A stretch of DNA of 64,000 bases from RH-AL1 sp964244495 (GTDB lineage: Bacteria; Pseudomonadota; Alphaproteobacteria; Rhizobiales; Beijerinckiaceae), in the NCBI GenBank assembly GCA_964244495.1, contig CAXTIU010000005.1:1-64000 (forward strand), in the 5' to 3' direction. Numbering within the stretch: the first letter of the stretch is position 1; the number at the start of each line of letters is the position of its first letter. Below the pieces are notes generated by a model, which worked only from the letters and a program-made list of their open reading frames with translations, was not told the DNA's origin and did not search any database. The position numbers and the translations under genes are program-made. Below, in pieces: positions 19,258-27,258 of this stretch.

Positions 19258-19713
19258 ATGCCTGGCGAGCCGCCGCGACACCCGATGGCCCTCGCGCTGG
19301 AGGCGGCCCGCGACGCCGCGCGGCGCGGCGAGGTGCCGGTCGGCGCCGTGGTCCTTCGCGACGGCGTGGTGATCGCCGACGCCGGCAACCGGACGCTCGG
19401 CGACCGCGACCCGACCGCGCACGCCGAGATCGTCGCCATCCGCGCGGCGTGCCGCCGGCTGGGGAGCGAGCGGCTCGTCGGCTGCGACCTGTACGTGACG
19501 CTGGAGCCCTGCGCGATGTGCGCGGCGGCGATCTCCTTCGCCCGCATCCGGCGGCTGTACTGGGGCTGCGACGACCCGAAGGGTGGGGCGGTGGCGAGCG
19601 GCGGCCGGTTCTTCGCGCAACCGACCTGCCACCACGCGCCGGAGTGTTACGACGGCTTCCGCGAGGCGGAGGCGCGCTCCCTGCTCAAGGACTTCTTCGC
19701 GTCCCGGCGTTGA
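19258..19713 (+). CDS. tadA: tRNA adenosine(34) deaminase TadA
   Basis: A 151-residue zinc deaminase that converts A34 of tRNA-Arg(ACG) to inosine; essential in most bacteria. The active site is complete: TAHAEIVAI gives the zinc His and catalytic Glu, and LEPCAMCAAA gives the two zinc Cys. The C-terminal FREAEARSLLKDFF helix is typical. GAGGAGG lies upstream of ATG 19258. It diverges from rluB, and its stop codon runs into a long hairpin. Confidence 0.96.
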   Translation: MPGEPPRHPMALALEAARDAARRGEVPVGAVVLRDGVVIADAGNRTLGDRDPTAHAEIVAIRAACRRLGSERLVGCDLYVTLEPCAMCAAAISFARIRRLYWGCDDPKGGAVASGGRFFAQPTCHHAPECYDGFREAEARSLLKDFFASRR

Positions 19714-19750
19714 CGAGGCCGTCGCCGGCGCGGGGCGGCGACGGCCTCGT
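19713..19750. terminator. Long GC hairpin between convergent genes
   Basis: A perfect 15-bp stem pairs 19713-19727 with 19736-19750 around an 8-base loop, starting on the last base of the tadA stop codon. It lies between tadA (rightward) and the DUF892 gene (leftward). Neither strand has a T run, so it is a probable bidirectional transcription barrier rather than a classical terminator. Confidence 0.6.
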
Positions 19751-19765
19751 TCAGGTCCGGCCGCC

Positions 19766-20263
19766 TTACGCCGCCTTGGCCGCCTGCTGGTTGACGCCGC
19801 CCTCGCCGATGGCGGTGAACTTCTTGTCGCCGCTCTTGCTGTCCTCGAGGTTCTCCGTCAGGCCCTTCATCGCGTCCTGCTTGCCCATCGACTTGGCGTA
19901 AGATTCCATCGAGCCGTAGTTGGCGACGCGGAACATCTGCTGCTGGTTCGCCGCCGTGATCAGGGCGGCGTCGCGCACCGGCCCGGTCTCGGTGTTCTTG
20001 ATCATGTTGGCGACCTCGCCGAGCATCGCCTTGGCGATTGGGTTCTCGTTGCGCTTCACCGGAACGCCGAGCTTCTCGAACGTCGCCTCGATCCGCTTCG
20101 CGTATTCCTTGCTCTTGGTTTCCGTCTTGCCGAACAGCTCCTTCAGGTCCTTGGACGCGCTCGCCGAAGACATTTCCGCCGCGTGCTTCCCGATCTGCTC
20201 CTCGAAATCGAGTGTATAGGTCAGGCCGGTGACCAGAAGGTCGTGCATGCTCTTCATCGCCAT
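19766..20263 (-). CDS. DUF892 (YciE/YciF-like) ferritin-fold protein
   Basis: A 165-residue helical protein of the ferritin-like DUF892 family. MKSMHDLLVTGLTYTLDFEEQ near the start and Glu/His positions along the helices (ALITAANQQQMFRVANYGS) fit it. Members are stress-induced four-helix proteins that may bind iron; enzymatic function is not established. ATG 20263 is chosen because AAAGG lies 9 bases upstream; ATG 20272 would sit on top of that site. It appears monocistronic, with 146 bases before it. Confidence 0.85.
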   Translation of the reverse strand: MAMKSMHDLLVTGLTYTLDFEEQIGKHAAEMSSASASKDLKELFGKTETKSKEYAKRIEATFEKLGVPVKRNENPIAKAMLGEVANMIKNTETGPVRDAALITAANQQQMFRVANYGSMESYAKSMGKQDAMKGLTENLEDSKSGDKKFTAIGEGGVNQQAAKAA

Positions 20264-20409
20264 TGTTTCCATCCTTTGTATCATCGATGGCCCTTGCTTC
20301 GTTTCCATATCGGCCATCTGCCTGGGCGCAATGCGATGCTTGCCGCACTGTTGCATGACGTGACGCGTATTCTTGGCCCTCGGACGCGACGAATGCACGC
20401 GTGCGGCGC

Positions 20410-21267
20410 TCAGGGCAGGCGGCGGCTCGCGCGCCACAGCACCCATTGCCGGTGCAGCGGCGCGATCTCGATCGGCGTCGCGAACGGGTTCAAGCCCGGC
20501 GCCTCCATCTTGCGGAGGTAGGCCGGGCAGAGGAAGGCCGGCAGGCAGGCCGCCGCGGCGGGACCCGCCAGCCCGGCACGCATCGCGTCCAGGTGGTTTC
20601 GTACCCTCGCCCGCAGCGCGTTGAGGCAGAGGCCGAGCGCCGGCGAGTTGCGGTGCGCCAGCACCTCGGCCGGCGGCAGCTGGAACCGGTCGAGCAGGTC
20701 GAGCGGCAGGATCATCCGACCCGCCCGGACGTGCCAGGGCAGGCCGCGCAACAGGCCGGTGAGCGCGGTGGCGCGGCCGGCCTCGTCGGCCGCCGCCGGC
20801 GGCAGCCGTCCCGGCGCGAGGATGCGGGCGACCGCCTCGAAGATCGTCGACGACGTGTCGCGCAGGTACGTTTCCAGCGCCTGCTCGGACGGCATCGGAT
20901 CGTCGTACAAGTCGAAGGCGCGGGCTTCCAGCACCGCCTGCAGGCGCTCCGCGTCGAGGTTGAACAGGCGCACCGTGTCGAGCAGCGCGGCCGCGACCGG
21001 GTTGCCGGCCGGCTCGTCGTTGGCGATCGCGTCGCGCCACCATTGCAGGCGGATCTCGCCGGCCATCGGCTGCGACACGCTTTCGCTCACCTTGGCGACC
21101 GCGACGTCGAAGGCGAGCACGGCGTGGGCGTGGCGGCGCGCCGCGGCCGGCCAGTAGAGGCTGGCCGTCCAGCGATCCGGGTCGGCCTCGCGGACCTGCT
21201 GGGCGCACAGCTCGTAGGCGGCCGCCAGCCTGTCAGGCGGCCCGGCCGTGATGCGCGCCTCGCCCAT
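20410..21267 (-). CDS. Squalene/phytoene synthase-fold protein, NDUFAF6-like
   Basis: A 285-residue trans-prenyltransferase-fold protein. RLQWWRDAI and GLLRGLPWHVRAGRMILP match the group that contains mitochondrial NDUFAF6, a complex I assembly factor. The Asp-rich motifs that bind prenyl diphosphates in true synthases are not recognisable (FDVAVAKVSES occupies the first site), so terpene synthesis is unlikely. It overlaps the NDUFAF3-like gene by one base (TGATG); a GTG at 21270 is the alternative start. It closes the yajC-secD-secF unit. Confidence in the family is high, in the role moderate. Confidence 0.8.
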   Translation of the reverse strand: MGEARITAGPPDRLAAAYELCAQQVREADPDRWTASLYWPAAARRHAHAVLAFDVAVAKVSESVSQPMAGEIRLQWWRDAIANDEPAGNPVAAALLDTVRLFNLDAERLQAVLEARAFDLYDDPMPSEQALETYLRDTSSTIFEAVARILAPGRLPPAAADEAGRATALTGLLRGLPWHVRAGRMILPLDLLDRFQLPPAEVLAHRNSPALGLCLNALRARVRNHLDAMRAGLAGPAAAACLPAFLCPAYLRKMEAPGLNPFATPIEIAPLHRQWVLWRASRRLP

Positions 21268-21755
21268 CACGGCACCGCGAGCAGGGCCGCCGCGACGCGG
21301 CGCTTCTCGTCGAGCAGGATCGAGTAGGTGCGCGCCGCCGCCGCCGTCGCCATCGGCTCGGCGCGCAAGCCGGCCTGCGCCAGCGCGTCGCGCAGCTCGA
21401 ACATCGGCAGCATCTGCGTCCCCGTGCCGATCAGCAGGTGCTCGATCGAGCCCGCCGCCTCCTGGAGCACGCGCGCGAAGGCGTCCGGGCGCAGGTCGTC
21501 GGGCGTCGTCACGTTCCAGGCGTAGATGCCCGACGGCAGGGCGAGGATCGAGCCACGATGCGACATGCCGGCGAACTGGAAGCCGCCGGCGCCGTAGCCT
21601 TCCAGCGCGTGGGTGCCCGGCAGGAAGCCTCTGGCGAAGCTCGGTCCCGCGCCGGCCCGCTCACCCGCCGGCGCCCCCTCGACCGGCGCGGCGGCGCCGG
21701 CCTCGCCCGGATGTCCGCCGGGCCGTCGCTTGAACAGCCGGCGAAGGTCGAGCAC
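21267..21755 (-). CDS. Mth938-like domain (NDUFAF3/DUF498) protein
   Basis: A 162-residue protein: a variable Ala/Gly-rich N-terminus, then the compact Mth938 fold (LPGTHALEGYGAGGFQFAG, LPSGIYAWNV, LLIGTGTQMLP). Human NDUFAF3 belongs to this family and helps assemble respiratory complex I. In alphaproteobacteria the gene is known to follow secF, as here: GTG 21755 begins one base after the secF stop. It overlaps the next gene, suggesting co-production of two assembly factors with the Sec membrane-insertion machinery. Confidence 0.85.
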   Translation of the reverse strand: MLDLRRLFKRRPGGHPGEAGAAAPVEGAPAGERAGAGPSFARGFLPGTHALEGYGAGGFQFAGMSHRGSILALPSGIYAWNVTTPDDLRPDAFARVLQEAAGSIEHLLIGTGTQMLPMFELRDALAQAGLRAEPMATAAAARTYSILLDEKRRVAAALLAVP

Positions 21756-21756
21756 C

Positions 21757-22722
21757 TCAGACCGCCGCCTTGGCCGGCTTGCGGACGCCCGTCCCCTGAC
21801 CCTTTTCCTGCGCCGGCTCCGCCGTCGTCTCGTGGCGCAGGCCGAGGTAGATCAGCATGGGCGAGCAGATGAAGATCGACGAGTAGGTGGCGACGAAGAT
21901 GCCGAACATCATGGCGAGCGAGAAGGAGCGGATCACCTCGCCGCCGAACACCACCAGCGAGAGAAGCGCGAGGAACACGGTGGTCGCCGTCATGATGGTG
22001 CGCGGCAGCACGGCGTTGACCGACAGGTCGATCAGCTCGTGCGTCGAGATCTTGCGGTACTTGCGCATCGTCTCGCGGATGCGGTCGAGCACCACCACCG
22101 TCTCGTTAAGGCTGTAGCCCACGATGGTGAGGATGGCGGCAATGGACGTCGTGTTGAACTCGAGCTGGGTGATGGAGAAGAAGCCCACCGTCAGCAGCAG
22201 GTCGTGCATGGTCGCGATGATGGCGCCGACGGCGAACTGCCACTCGAAGCGGAACCACAGGTAGCAGAGCACCGCGATGATCGAGAGTACCACGCCGAGC
22301 GTCCCGGACTGCACGAGTTCGCCCGACACGGTCGGACCGACGACGGCGGTCTGGCGCACGTGGTAGCCGTCGCCGAGCGCCTTGACGACGCGGTCGACCG
22401 CGCCGGCCTGCGCCTCGTCGCCGCCCGGCTGGAGACCGAAGCGGATGGCGACGTCGGCCGGCGTGCCGAGCTGCTGGACGCCGACCGGCCCGACGTTCAT
22501 CGCCTCCGTCGCGTGGCGGAGCTTGGCGAGGTCGGCGGTGCCGGCGTCGGCGCGCACCTCGATCAGCGTGCCGCCGGCGAAGTCGATGCCGTAGTTCATG
22601 CCGACCGTCAGGAACAGCACCACGGAGATGATGGAAAGGAGCGCGGAGAACGGGTAGCTCACGCGCCGGAAGCGCATGAAGCCGAACTTGGTGTTCTCGG
22701 GGGCGAGCCGCAGCAGCTTCAT
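21757..22722 (-). CDS. secF: Protein translocase subunit SecF
   Basis: A 321-residue inner-membrane protein with six predicted helices and one large periplasmic loop. Typical blocks are YGIDFAGGTLIEV after helix 1, the QTAVVGPTVSGEL segment, and the helix 4-6 region with GYSLNETVVVLDRIRE. With SecD it forms the proton-driven partner of SecYEG that pulls exported chains outward. AAGG precedes ATG 22722; the gene follows secD by 18 bases. Confidence 0.96.
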   Translation of the reverse strand: MKLLRLAPENTKFGFMRFRRVSYPFSALLSIISVVLFLTVGMNYGIDFAGGTLIEVRADAGTADLAKLRHATEAMNVGPVGVQQLGTPADVAIRFGLQPGGDEAQAGAVDRVVKALGDGYHVRQTAVVGPTVSGELVQSGTLGVVLSIIAVLCYLWFRFEWQFAVGAIIATMHDLLLTVGFFSITQLEFNTTSIAAILTIVGYSLNETVVVLDRIRETMRKYRKISTHELIDLSVNAVLPRTIMTATTVFLALLSLVVFGGEVIRSFSLAMMFGIFVATYSSIFICSPMLIYLGLRHETTAEPAQEKGQGTGVRKPAKAAV

Positions 22723-22740
22723 CGGACTACCTTCCACCGC

Positions 22741-24333
22741 TCATATCGGCAGCACCGTGGGACGCCGATACCTGTACCACAGGGCGATCATCATGCGCGT
22801 CATCGTCACCGCCGTGACGATGGAGGTGAGGATGCCGAGCCCCATCGAGACGGCGAAGCCGCGCACCGGGCCGGCGCCCAGGAAATAAAGGATCGCCGCC
22901 GCCACGAACATGGTGACGTTGCTGTCGACGATGGTGGCGAAGGCCCGCTTGAAGCCGGCGTCGAGCGACTGGATGACGGAGCGCCCGGCGTGGTTCTCCT
23001 CGCGGATGCGCTCGTAGATCAGCACGTTGGAGTCGACCGCCATGCCGATCGTCAGAACGATCCCGGCGATGCCGGGCAGGGTGAGCGTGGCGCCGAGCAG
23101 GACGAGCCCGGCGAAGATGAAGGAGATGTGCACGGCGAGCGCGATGTTGGCGAAGATGCCGAACGTCCCGTAGGTCGCGAGCATGTAGACGAAGACGAGC
23201 GCCCCGCCGACGTAGGCGGCGCGCTTGCCGGCGTTGATGGAATCCTGGCCGAGGCCCGGCCCCACCGTGCGCTCCTCGACGATGGTGAGCTTGGCCGGCA
23301 GCGCGCCGGCCCGCAGCAGGATCGACAGGTCGTTGGCCTGCTCCACGGTGAAGTTGCCGGAGATCTGGCCGGAGCCGCCGGTGATCGGCCCCAGGATGCG
23401 CGGGGCGGAGATCACCTTGCCGTCGAGCACGATGGCGAAGGGCCGCCCGACGTTCTCGGACGTGACTTGGCCGAAGCGCTGGCCGCCGCGGATGTTGAAG
23501 CGGAAGTTGACGATCGGCTGCTGGTTCTGCCCGTCGAAGCCGGGCTGGGCGTCGGTCAGGTCCTCGCCCTGCACCATCACCCGCTTCTCCACCGGCAGCT
23601 TGCCGGGCTCGTCGGTCTGGTCCAGCTCCTCGACGTCGGCCGGGTTTGCGCCCGGCTCGGCGACGAGGCGGAACTCCAGCTTGGCGGTCGTGCCGAGGAT
23701 CTGCTTCAGCTTGTCGGGGTCCTGCAGGCCCGGCACCTCGACGAGGATGCGGTCGTTGCCCTCGCGCTCGATGAGGGGCTCCGTGGTGCCGAGCGCGTCG
23801 ACGCGGCGGCGGATCACCTCGATCGACTGGTCCACCGCGCGGCGCACCGTGTCGGTCACGCCGGCGTCGGTCACCCCGATCGCGATCTGGCCGGAGCCGT
23901 TGTCGTCGAGGGTGTAGGCGGCCGCCCCCGTCGAGCCCAGGATGGAGGCGGTCGGGTTGGTGAGCTGGCGCAGCTTCGGCAGGAGCCTCGTGCGCTCGGC
24001 GGCGTCCGGCACCCGCAACGTGATGCCGCGCGGCAACGTGCCGATGCCGCCGGTGATCGCCACGTGCTGCTCGCGCAGGATGCGCCGCGCGTCGTCGCGC
24101 AGGTTGCCGACCATCGTCTTGACGACGTCCGTGCCGTCGACCTGCAGCAGCACGTGGGAGCCGCCCTGGAGGTCGAGGCCGAGCGTCAGGGTGCGCGGGT
24201 GCGCCCAGGCCGGCAGGTGGGCGTCGAGCCCCTCGCGGGCGGCCGGGCCGAGCAGGCTCGGCACGACGAGCAGCACCGCCACGACGATCATGCCGACGAT
24301 GGAGACGATCTTCCAGGGCGCGAAACGCAGCAT
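22741..24333 (-). CDS. secD: Protein translocase subunit SecD
   Basis: A 530-residue inner-membrane protein: helix 1 (about 9-28), a long periplasmic region with LTLGLDLQGGSHVLLQVD, then helices 2-6 including GMAVDSNVLIYERIREE. It uses the proton gradient to complete protein export with SecF. Length and motifs are normal. It sits between yajC and secF in the usual order. Confidence 0.97.
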   Translation of the reverse strand: MLRFAPWKIVSIVGMIVVAVLLVVPSLLGPAAREGLDAHLPAWAHPRTLTLGLDLQGGSHVLLQVDGTDVVKTMVGNLRDDARRILREQHVAITGGIGTLPRGITLRVPDAAERTRLLPKLRQLTNPTASILGSTGAAAYTLDDNGSGQIAIGVTDAGVTDTVRRAVDQSIEVIRRRVDALGTTEPLIEREGNDRILVEVPGLQDPDKLKQILGTTAKLEFRLVAEPGANPADVEELDQTDEPGKLPVEKRVMVQGEDLTDAQPGFDGQNQQPIVNFRFNIRGGQRFGQVTSENVGRPFAIVLDGKVISAPRILGPITGGSGQISGNFTVEQANDLSILLRAGALPAKLTIVEERTVGPGLGQDSINAGKRAAYVGGALVFVYMLATYGTFGIFANIALAVHISFIFAGLVLLGATLTLPGIAGIVLTIGMAVDSNVLIYERIREENHAGRSVIQSLDAGFKRAFATIVDSNVTMFVAAAILYFLGAGPVRGFAVSMGLGILTSIVTAVTMTRMMIALWYRYRRPTVLPI

Positions 24334-24403
24334 CGGTCCATCCAGGGTGGGCCGGGCGGACCCGGCTGAACTTCAAGCGCCGCCGGAGGGGGCGGCCATC
24401 GCT

Positions 24404-24754
24404 TCAGGGGACGGCGGCGGCGTCCTTCACCGGCTCGCCCTTGGCCCGCACGTCCGTGACCATCGGGCGCGAAACGCGGACGCGGACGTTGGGGGCGATC
24501 TCGACCTCCAGTTCGGCCGCGTCGACGACCTTGCTCACCTTCCCGATCAACCCGCCCGTCGTGACCACCGTGTCGCCGCGCCGGATGTTCTTGATGAGGT
24601 CGGCCTGATCCCTGGCGCGCTTCTGCTGCGGCCGCAGCACCATGAAATACATGATGATCAGGATGGGGCCGAACAAGGTCAGGTACTGGATGATGGTCTC
24701 GTAGCCGCCAGACGCCGCGCCTGCGGCCTGGGCGAAGGCTGGCGTGATGAGAAT
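24404..24754 (-). CDS. yajC: Preprotein translocase subunit YajC, apparent ATT start
   Basis: A small single-helix membrane protein that associates with SecDF. The frame reads ILITPAFAQAAG, then a hydrophobic helix, then VLRPQQKR, GDTVVTTGGLIGKV and a basic C-terminus; all are YajC features. No ATG, GTG or TTG exists in frame early enough to include the conserved N-terminus. An ATT at 24752-24754 sits 7 bases after a GGGAG and gives a normal 116-residue product. The first conventional start, TTG near 24676, would cut off part of the membrane helix. I choose ATT as the likely start; a base-call error is the alternative. Confidence 0.85.
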   Translation of the reverse strand: MLITPAFAQAAGAASGGYETIIQYLTLFGPILIIMYFMVLRPQQKRARDQADLIKNIRRGDTVVTTGGLIGKVSKVVDAAELEVEIAPNVRVRVSRPMVTDVRAKGEPVKDAAAVP

Positions 24755-24882
24755 GGCCGTGCTCCCGTCGACATCGCCGCGCCGTCCTTCGTCGAGTGAA
24801 CCGCGGCGGATGGGGCGTTATAGCGGGGGGGAACGCGAAAGCAATGGGCGCCGTCGCCCGCCAGGCCGGGTGCGCCGAGCCC

Positions 24883-25890
24883 TCACGCCACCGGGCGCAG
24901 CTCCCTCGGCAGCGGGAAGAACACGCTCTCGTCGGCCGTCGAGACGATCTCGACCGCGAGCTCGAAGCGGGCGGCGAAGGCGTCCATGATCTCCTCGACG
25001 AGCACCTCGGGCGCCGAGGCGCCAGCGGTGATGCCGAGCGTCCGGATGTTCTTGAACAGCTCCCACTCGACGTCGTCGGCGCGCAGCACGAGGCGCGACA
25101 GGGGGCATCCGGAGCGCTCGCCGACCTCCTTGAGCCGCTGCGAGTTCGACGAGTTCGACGAGCCCACCACGATCAGCGCGTCGACGATGGGCGCGATCCG
25201 CTTCACCGCCTCCTGCCGGTTGGTGGTGGCGTAGCAGATGTCCTCGCGCTGCGGCCCCACGATCTCGGGAAACCGCTCGTGCAGCTTGTCCACCATCTGC
25301 CGGGTGTCGTCGACCGACAAGGTGGTCTGCGTGACGTAGGCGAGGTTGGCCTCGTCCGCCACGCTCAGCGCCGCGATGTCCTCGGGAGTCTGCACCAGCA
25401 GGATGGAGCCGGGCGGCAGCTGGCCGAGCGTACCCACGACCTCGGGGTGGCCGGCGTGGCCGACGAGCAGGATCTGCCGCCCGCGCTTGAAGTGGGACTG
25501 CGCCTCGCGATGCACCTTGGTGACGAGCGGGCAGGTCGCGTCGATGGCCAGGAAGTTGCGGCGGCGCCCCTCGGCGGGGATCGACTTCGGCACGCCGTGC
25601 GCCGAGAAGATCACCGGCTTGTCGGTGTCGGGGATCTCCGACAGCTCCTCGACGAAGATCGCGCCCTTGGCCTTCAAGCCTTCCACCACGTACTTGTTGT
25701 GGACGATCTCGTGGCGGACGTAGACCGGCGCGCCGTAGATCTGCAGCGCCCGCTCCACCGCGTCGATCGCCCGCACCACGCCGGCGCAGAAGCCGCGCGG
25801 CGCGCACAGGAAGACCTGCAGCTTGGGCTTCGACGCCGCCACCGGCGCGGCGGGCGCCTGGATCGCGGCATCAGTCATCGTGTCGGTCAT
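24883..25890 (-). CDS. ispH: 4-hydroxy-3-methylbut-2-enyl diphosphate reductase
   Basis: A 335-residue [4Fe-4S] enzyme making IPP and DMAPP in the last step of the MEP isoprenoid pathway. The three cluster Cys are present (RGFCAGVVRAI, DATCPLVTKVH, EDICYATTNRQ), as are SAHGVPKS and GSSNSSNSQRL. ATG 25890 is chosen; ATG 25878 is possible. It lies upstream of yajC on the same strand but separated by 128 bases, so co-transcription is uncertain. Confidence 0.96.
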   Translation of the reverse strand: MTDTMTDAAIQAPAAPVAASKPKLQVFLCAPRGFCAGVVRAIDAVERALQIYGAPVYVRHEIVHNKYVVEGLKAKGAIFVEELSEIPDTDKPVIFSAHGVPKSIPAEGRRRNFLAIDATCPLVTKVHREAQSHFKRGRQILLVGHAGHPEVVGTLGQLPPGSILLVQTPEDIAALSVADEANLAYVTQTTLSVDDTRQMVDKLHERFPEIVGPQREDICYATTNRQEAVKRIAPIVDALIVVGSSNSSNSQRLKEVGERSGCPLSRLVLRADDVEWELFKNIRTLGITAGASAPEVLVEEIMDAFAARFELAVEIVSTADESVFFPLPRELRPVA

Positions 25891-26153
25891 CGGCGGGCGG
25901 CCATGGTTGCGCGGTCCTGCGGGGTTCGCCTTGGGGATTCGCCTGGGCGTCCTCCGGATATCGGAGGTGGCGAGCCCCGGTGTCAAGCCGCGCGGGCGGC
26001 GGCGGTCCGGGCGCGGGGCCGGCATCCCGCCGCCCGCGTCTTCCGAGCCACGCGGCGAGGCCGCTCCCGCCCGCCGACCGTCTCCCTTGACCTCGCGCCC
26101 GCGCCGGGCAGAGTCCGACGCGGCTCCCGCCTCGGCGAGACTCGGAGGCCGCC

Positions 26154-26936
26154 ATGCTCGGTCAGATCCAGTGGTCGTACGCCTTGTCCGGCTTCCTCGT
26201 CGGCGGGCTGGTCGGGCTGACCGGCGTGGGCGGCGGCTCGCTGATGACGCCGCTCCTCGTGCTCGTGTTCGGGGTGTCGCCGCTGAGCGCGGTGGGCACC
26301 GACCTCCTGTACGCCGCCGCCACCAAGTGCGGCGGCGTGCTGGTGCACGGCTTCAACGGCACGGTGGAATGGCGCGTCGTCCGGCGCCTCGCCGCCGGCA
26401 GCATCCCCGCGACGAGCGCCACCATCCTGGCGCTCGACCATCTCGGCGTGAGGGACCAGGGCCGGCACGGCGTCGTGTCGAGCGTGCTCGGCGCCGCGCT
26501 GGTGCTGACCGCGCTCGCCATCCTCTCGCGCCGCCATCTCGTGAAATGGCTGACGCCGCGCGTCGCCCGCCTCGGCGACCGCCGTCTGCGCGCGCTGACG
26601 ATCGCGTTCGGCGCCGTGCTCGGCGTGGTGGTGTCGGTGTCCTCGATCGGGGCCGGCGCGGCCGGCGTCACGGTGCTGATGATCCTGTATCCGGGCACGC
26701 CGCTGGTGTGCCTGGTCGGGGCCGACATCGCCCACGCCGTGCCCCTCACCCTGATCGCCGGGCTCGGGCACTGGTACCTCGGCTCGGTCGACTGGCCGGT
26801 GCTCGCCTCGCTGCTCGTCGGCTCGCTGCCCGGCATCGCCATCGCCAGCCAGCTGGCGAGCCGCGCCCCGGACCGCCTGCTGCGCCCGGTGCTGGCGGCG
26901 ACGCTGGCGGTGGTCGGCGTGCGGATGGCGTTCTGA
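26154..26936 (+). CDS. TauE/SafE (DUF81) family membrane permease
   Basis: A 260-residue protein with about eight hydrophobic helices and the two TauE/SafE half-repeats: FLVGGLVGLTGVGGGSLMTP at the N-terminus and VSVSSIGAGAAGVTVLMIL midway. The family exports sulfite, sulfoacetate and other organic anions; substrates of most members are unknown. It stands alone between divergent ispH and a convergent ATPase gene, with no sulfur-metabolism neighbours to guide assignment. Confidence 0.88.
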   Translation: MLGQIQWSYALSGFLVGGLVGLTGVGGGSLMTPLLVLVFGVSPLSAVGTDLLYAAATKCGGVLVHGFNGTVEWRVVRRLAAGSIPATSATILALDHLGVRDQGRHGVVSSVLGAALVLTALAILSRRHLVKWLTPRVARLGDRRLRALTIAFGAVLGVVVSVSSIGAGAAGVTVLMILYPGTPLVCLVGADIAHAVPLTLIAGLGHWYLGSVDWPVLASLLVGSLPGIAIASQLASRAPDRLLRPVLAATLAVVGVRMAF

Positions 26937-27258
26937 AGGGTGGGGGCTCCTGATGGTGGATCGCGGGACGCCCCGCATGGCGAGGAGCCTCCGCAGGAGG
27001 CGTCTCGAACCACGAGGGCTCGCAGACGCGAAATCTCGGGACCGCCGCGCTTCCTGATCCAAGAAGCTGGTTCGCGACGGCCTATCAGGCTCCCTCGCCA
27101 TGAGGCTCCCGATGGGACCGAGCGAATAGGCGAGGGACGGTCGAAGACCCGGGTCGCGGTGGTCCGTTCTGGGATGAGGGGCAGCCTGCCCGATGGCGTG
27201 CTCGCCGACGTGGAACGGTGAGCGAAGGCGCGAGCGCCCCCGCGCTCGTCATCCCCCA
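26937..27258. other. Intergenic region between convergent genes, holds a palindromic repeat
   Basis: About 320 bases separate the permease stop from the stop of the DUF815 gene. I see no coding sequence. The left half contains a hairpin repeat bounded by short inverted arms. Confidence 0.6.
26976..27102. repeat. Intergenic palindromic element (REP-like)
   Basis: Ten-base inverted arms CATGGCGAGG (26976-26985) and CCTCGCCATG (27093-27102) flank the element. Inside, 26981-27007 forms a hairpin: CGAG and GCCTCC pair with GGAGGC and CTCG across a 3-base loop and a 2-base internal loop. The string GGCGTCTCGAACCACGAGG resembles short intergenic repeats common in Hyphomicrobiales. Only this copy is in the window, so copy number is untested. 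Confidence 0.4.

Noticed and set aside
20410..21267. Carotenoid or hopanoid biosynthesis gene (phytoene/squalene synthase)
   Set aside because: The Asp-rich diphosphate-binding motifs are not recognisable, and neighbours are Sec and NDUFAF3-like genes, not terpene genes.
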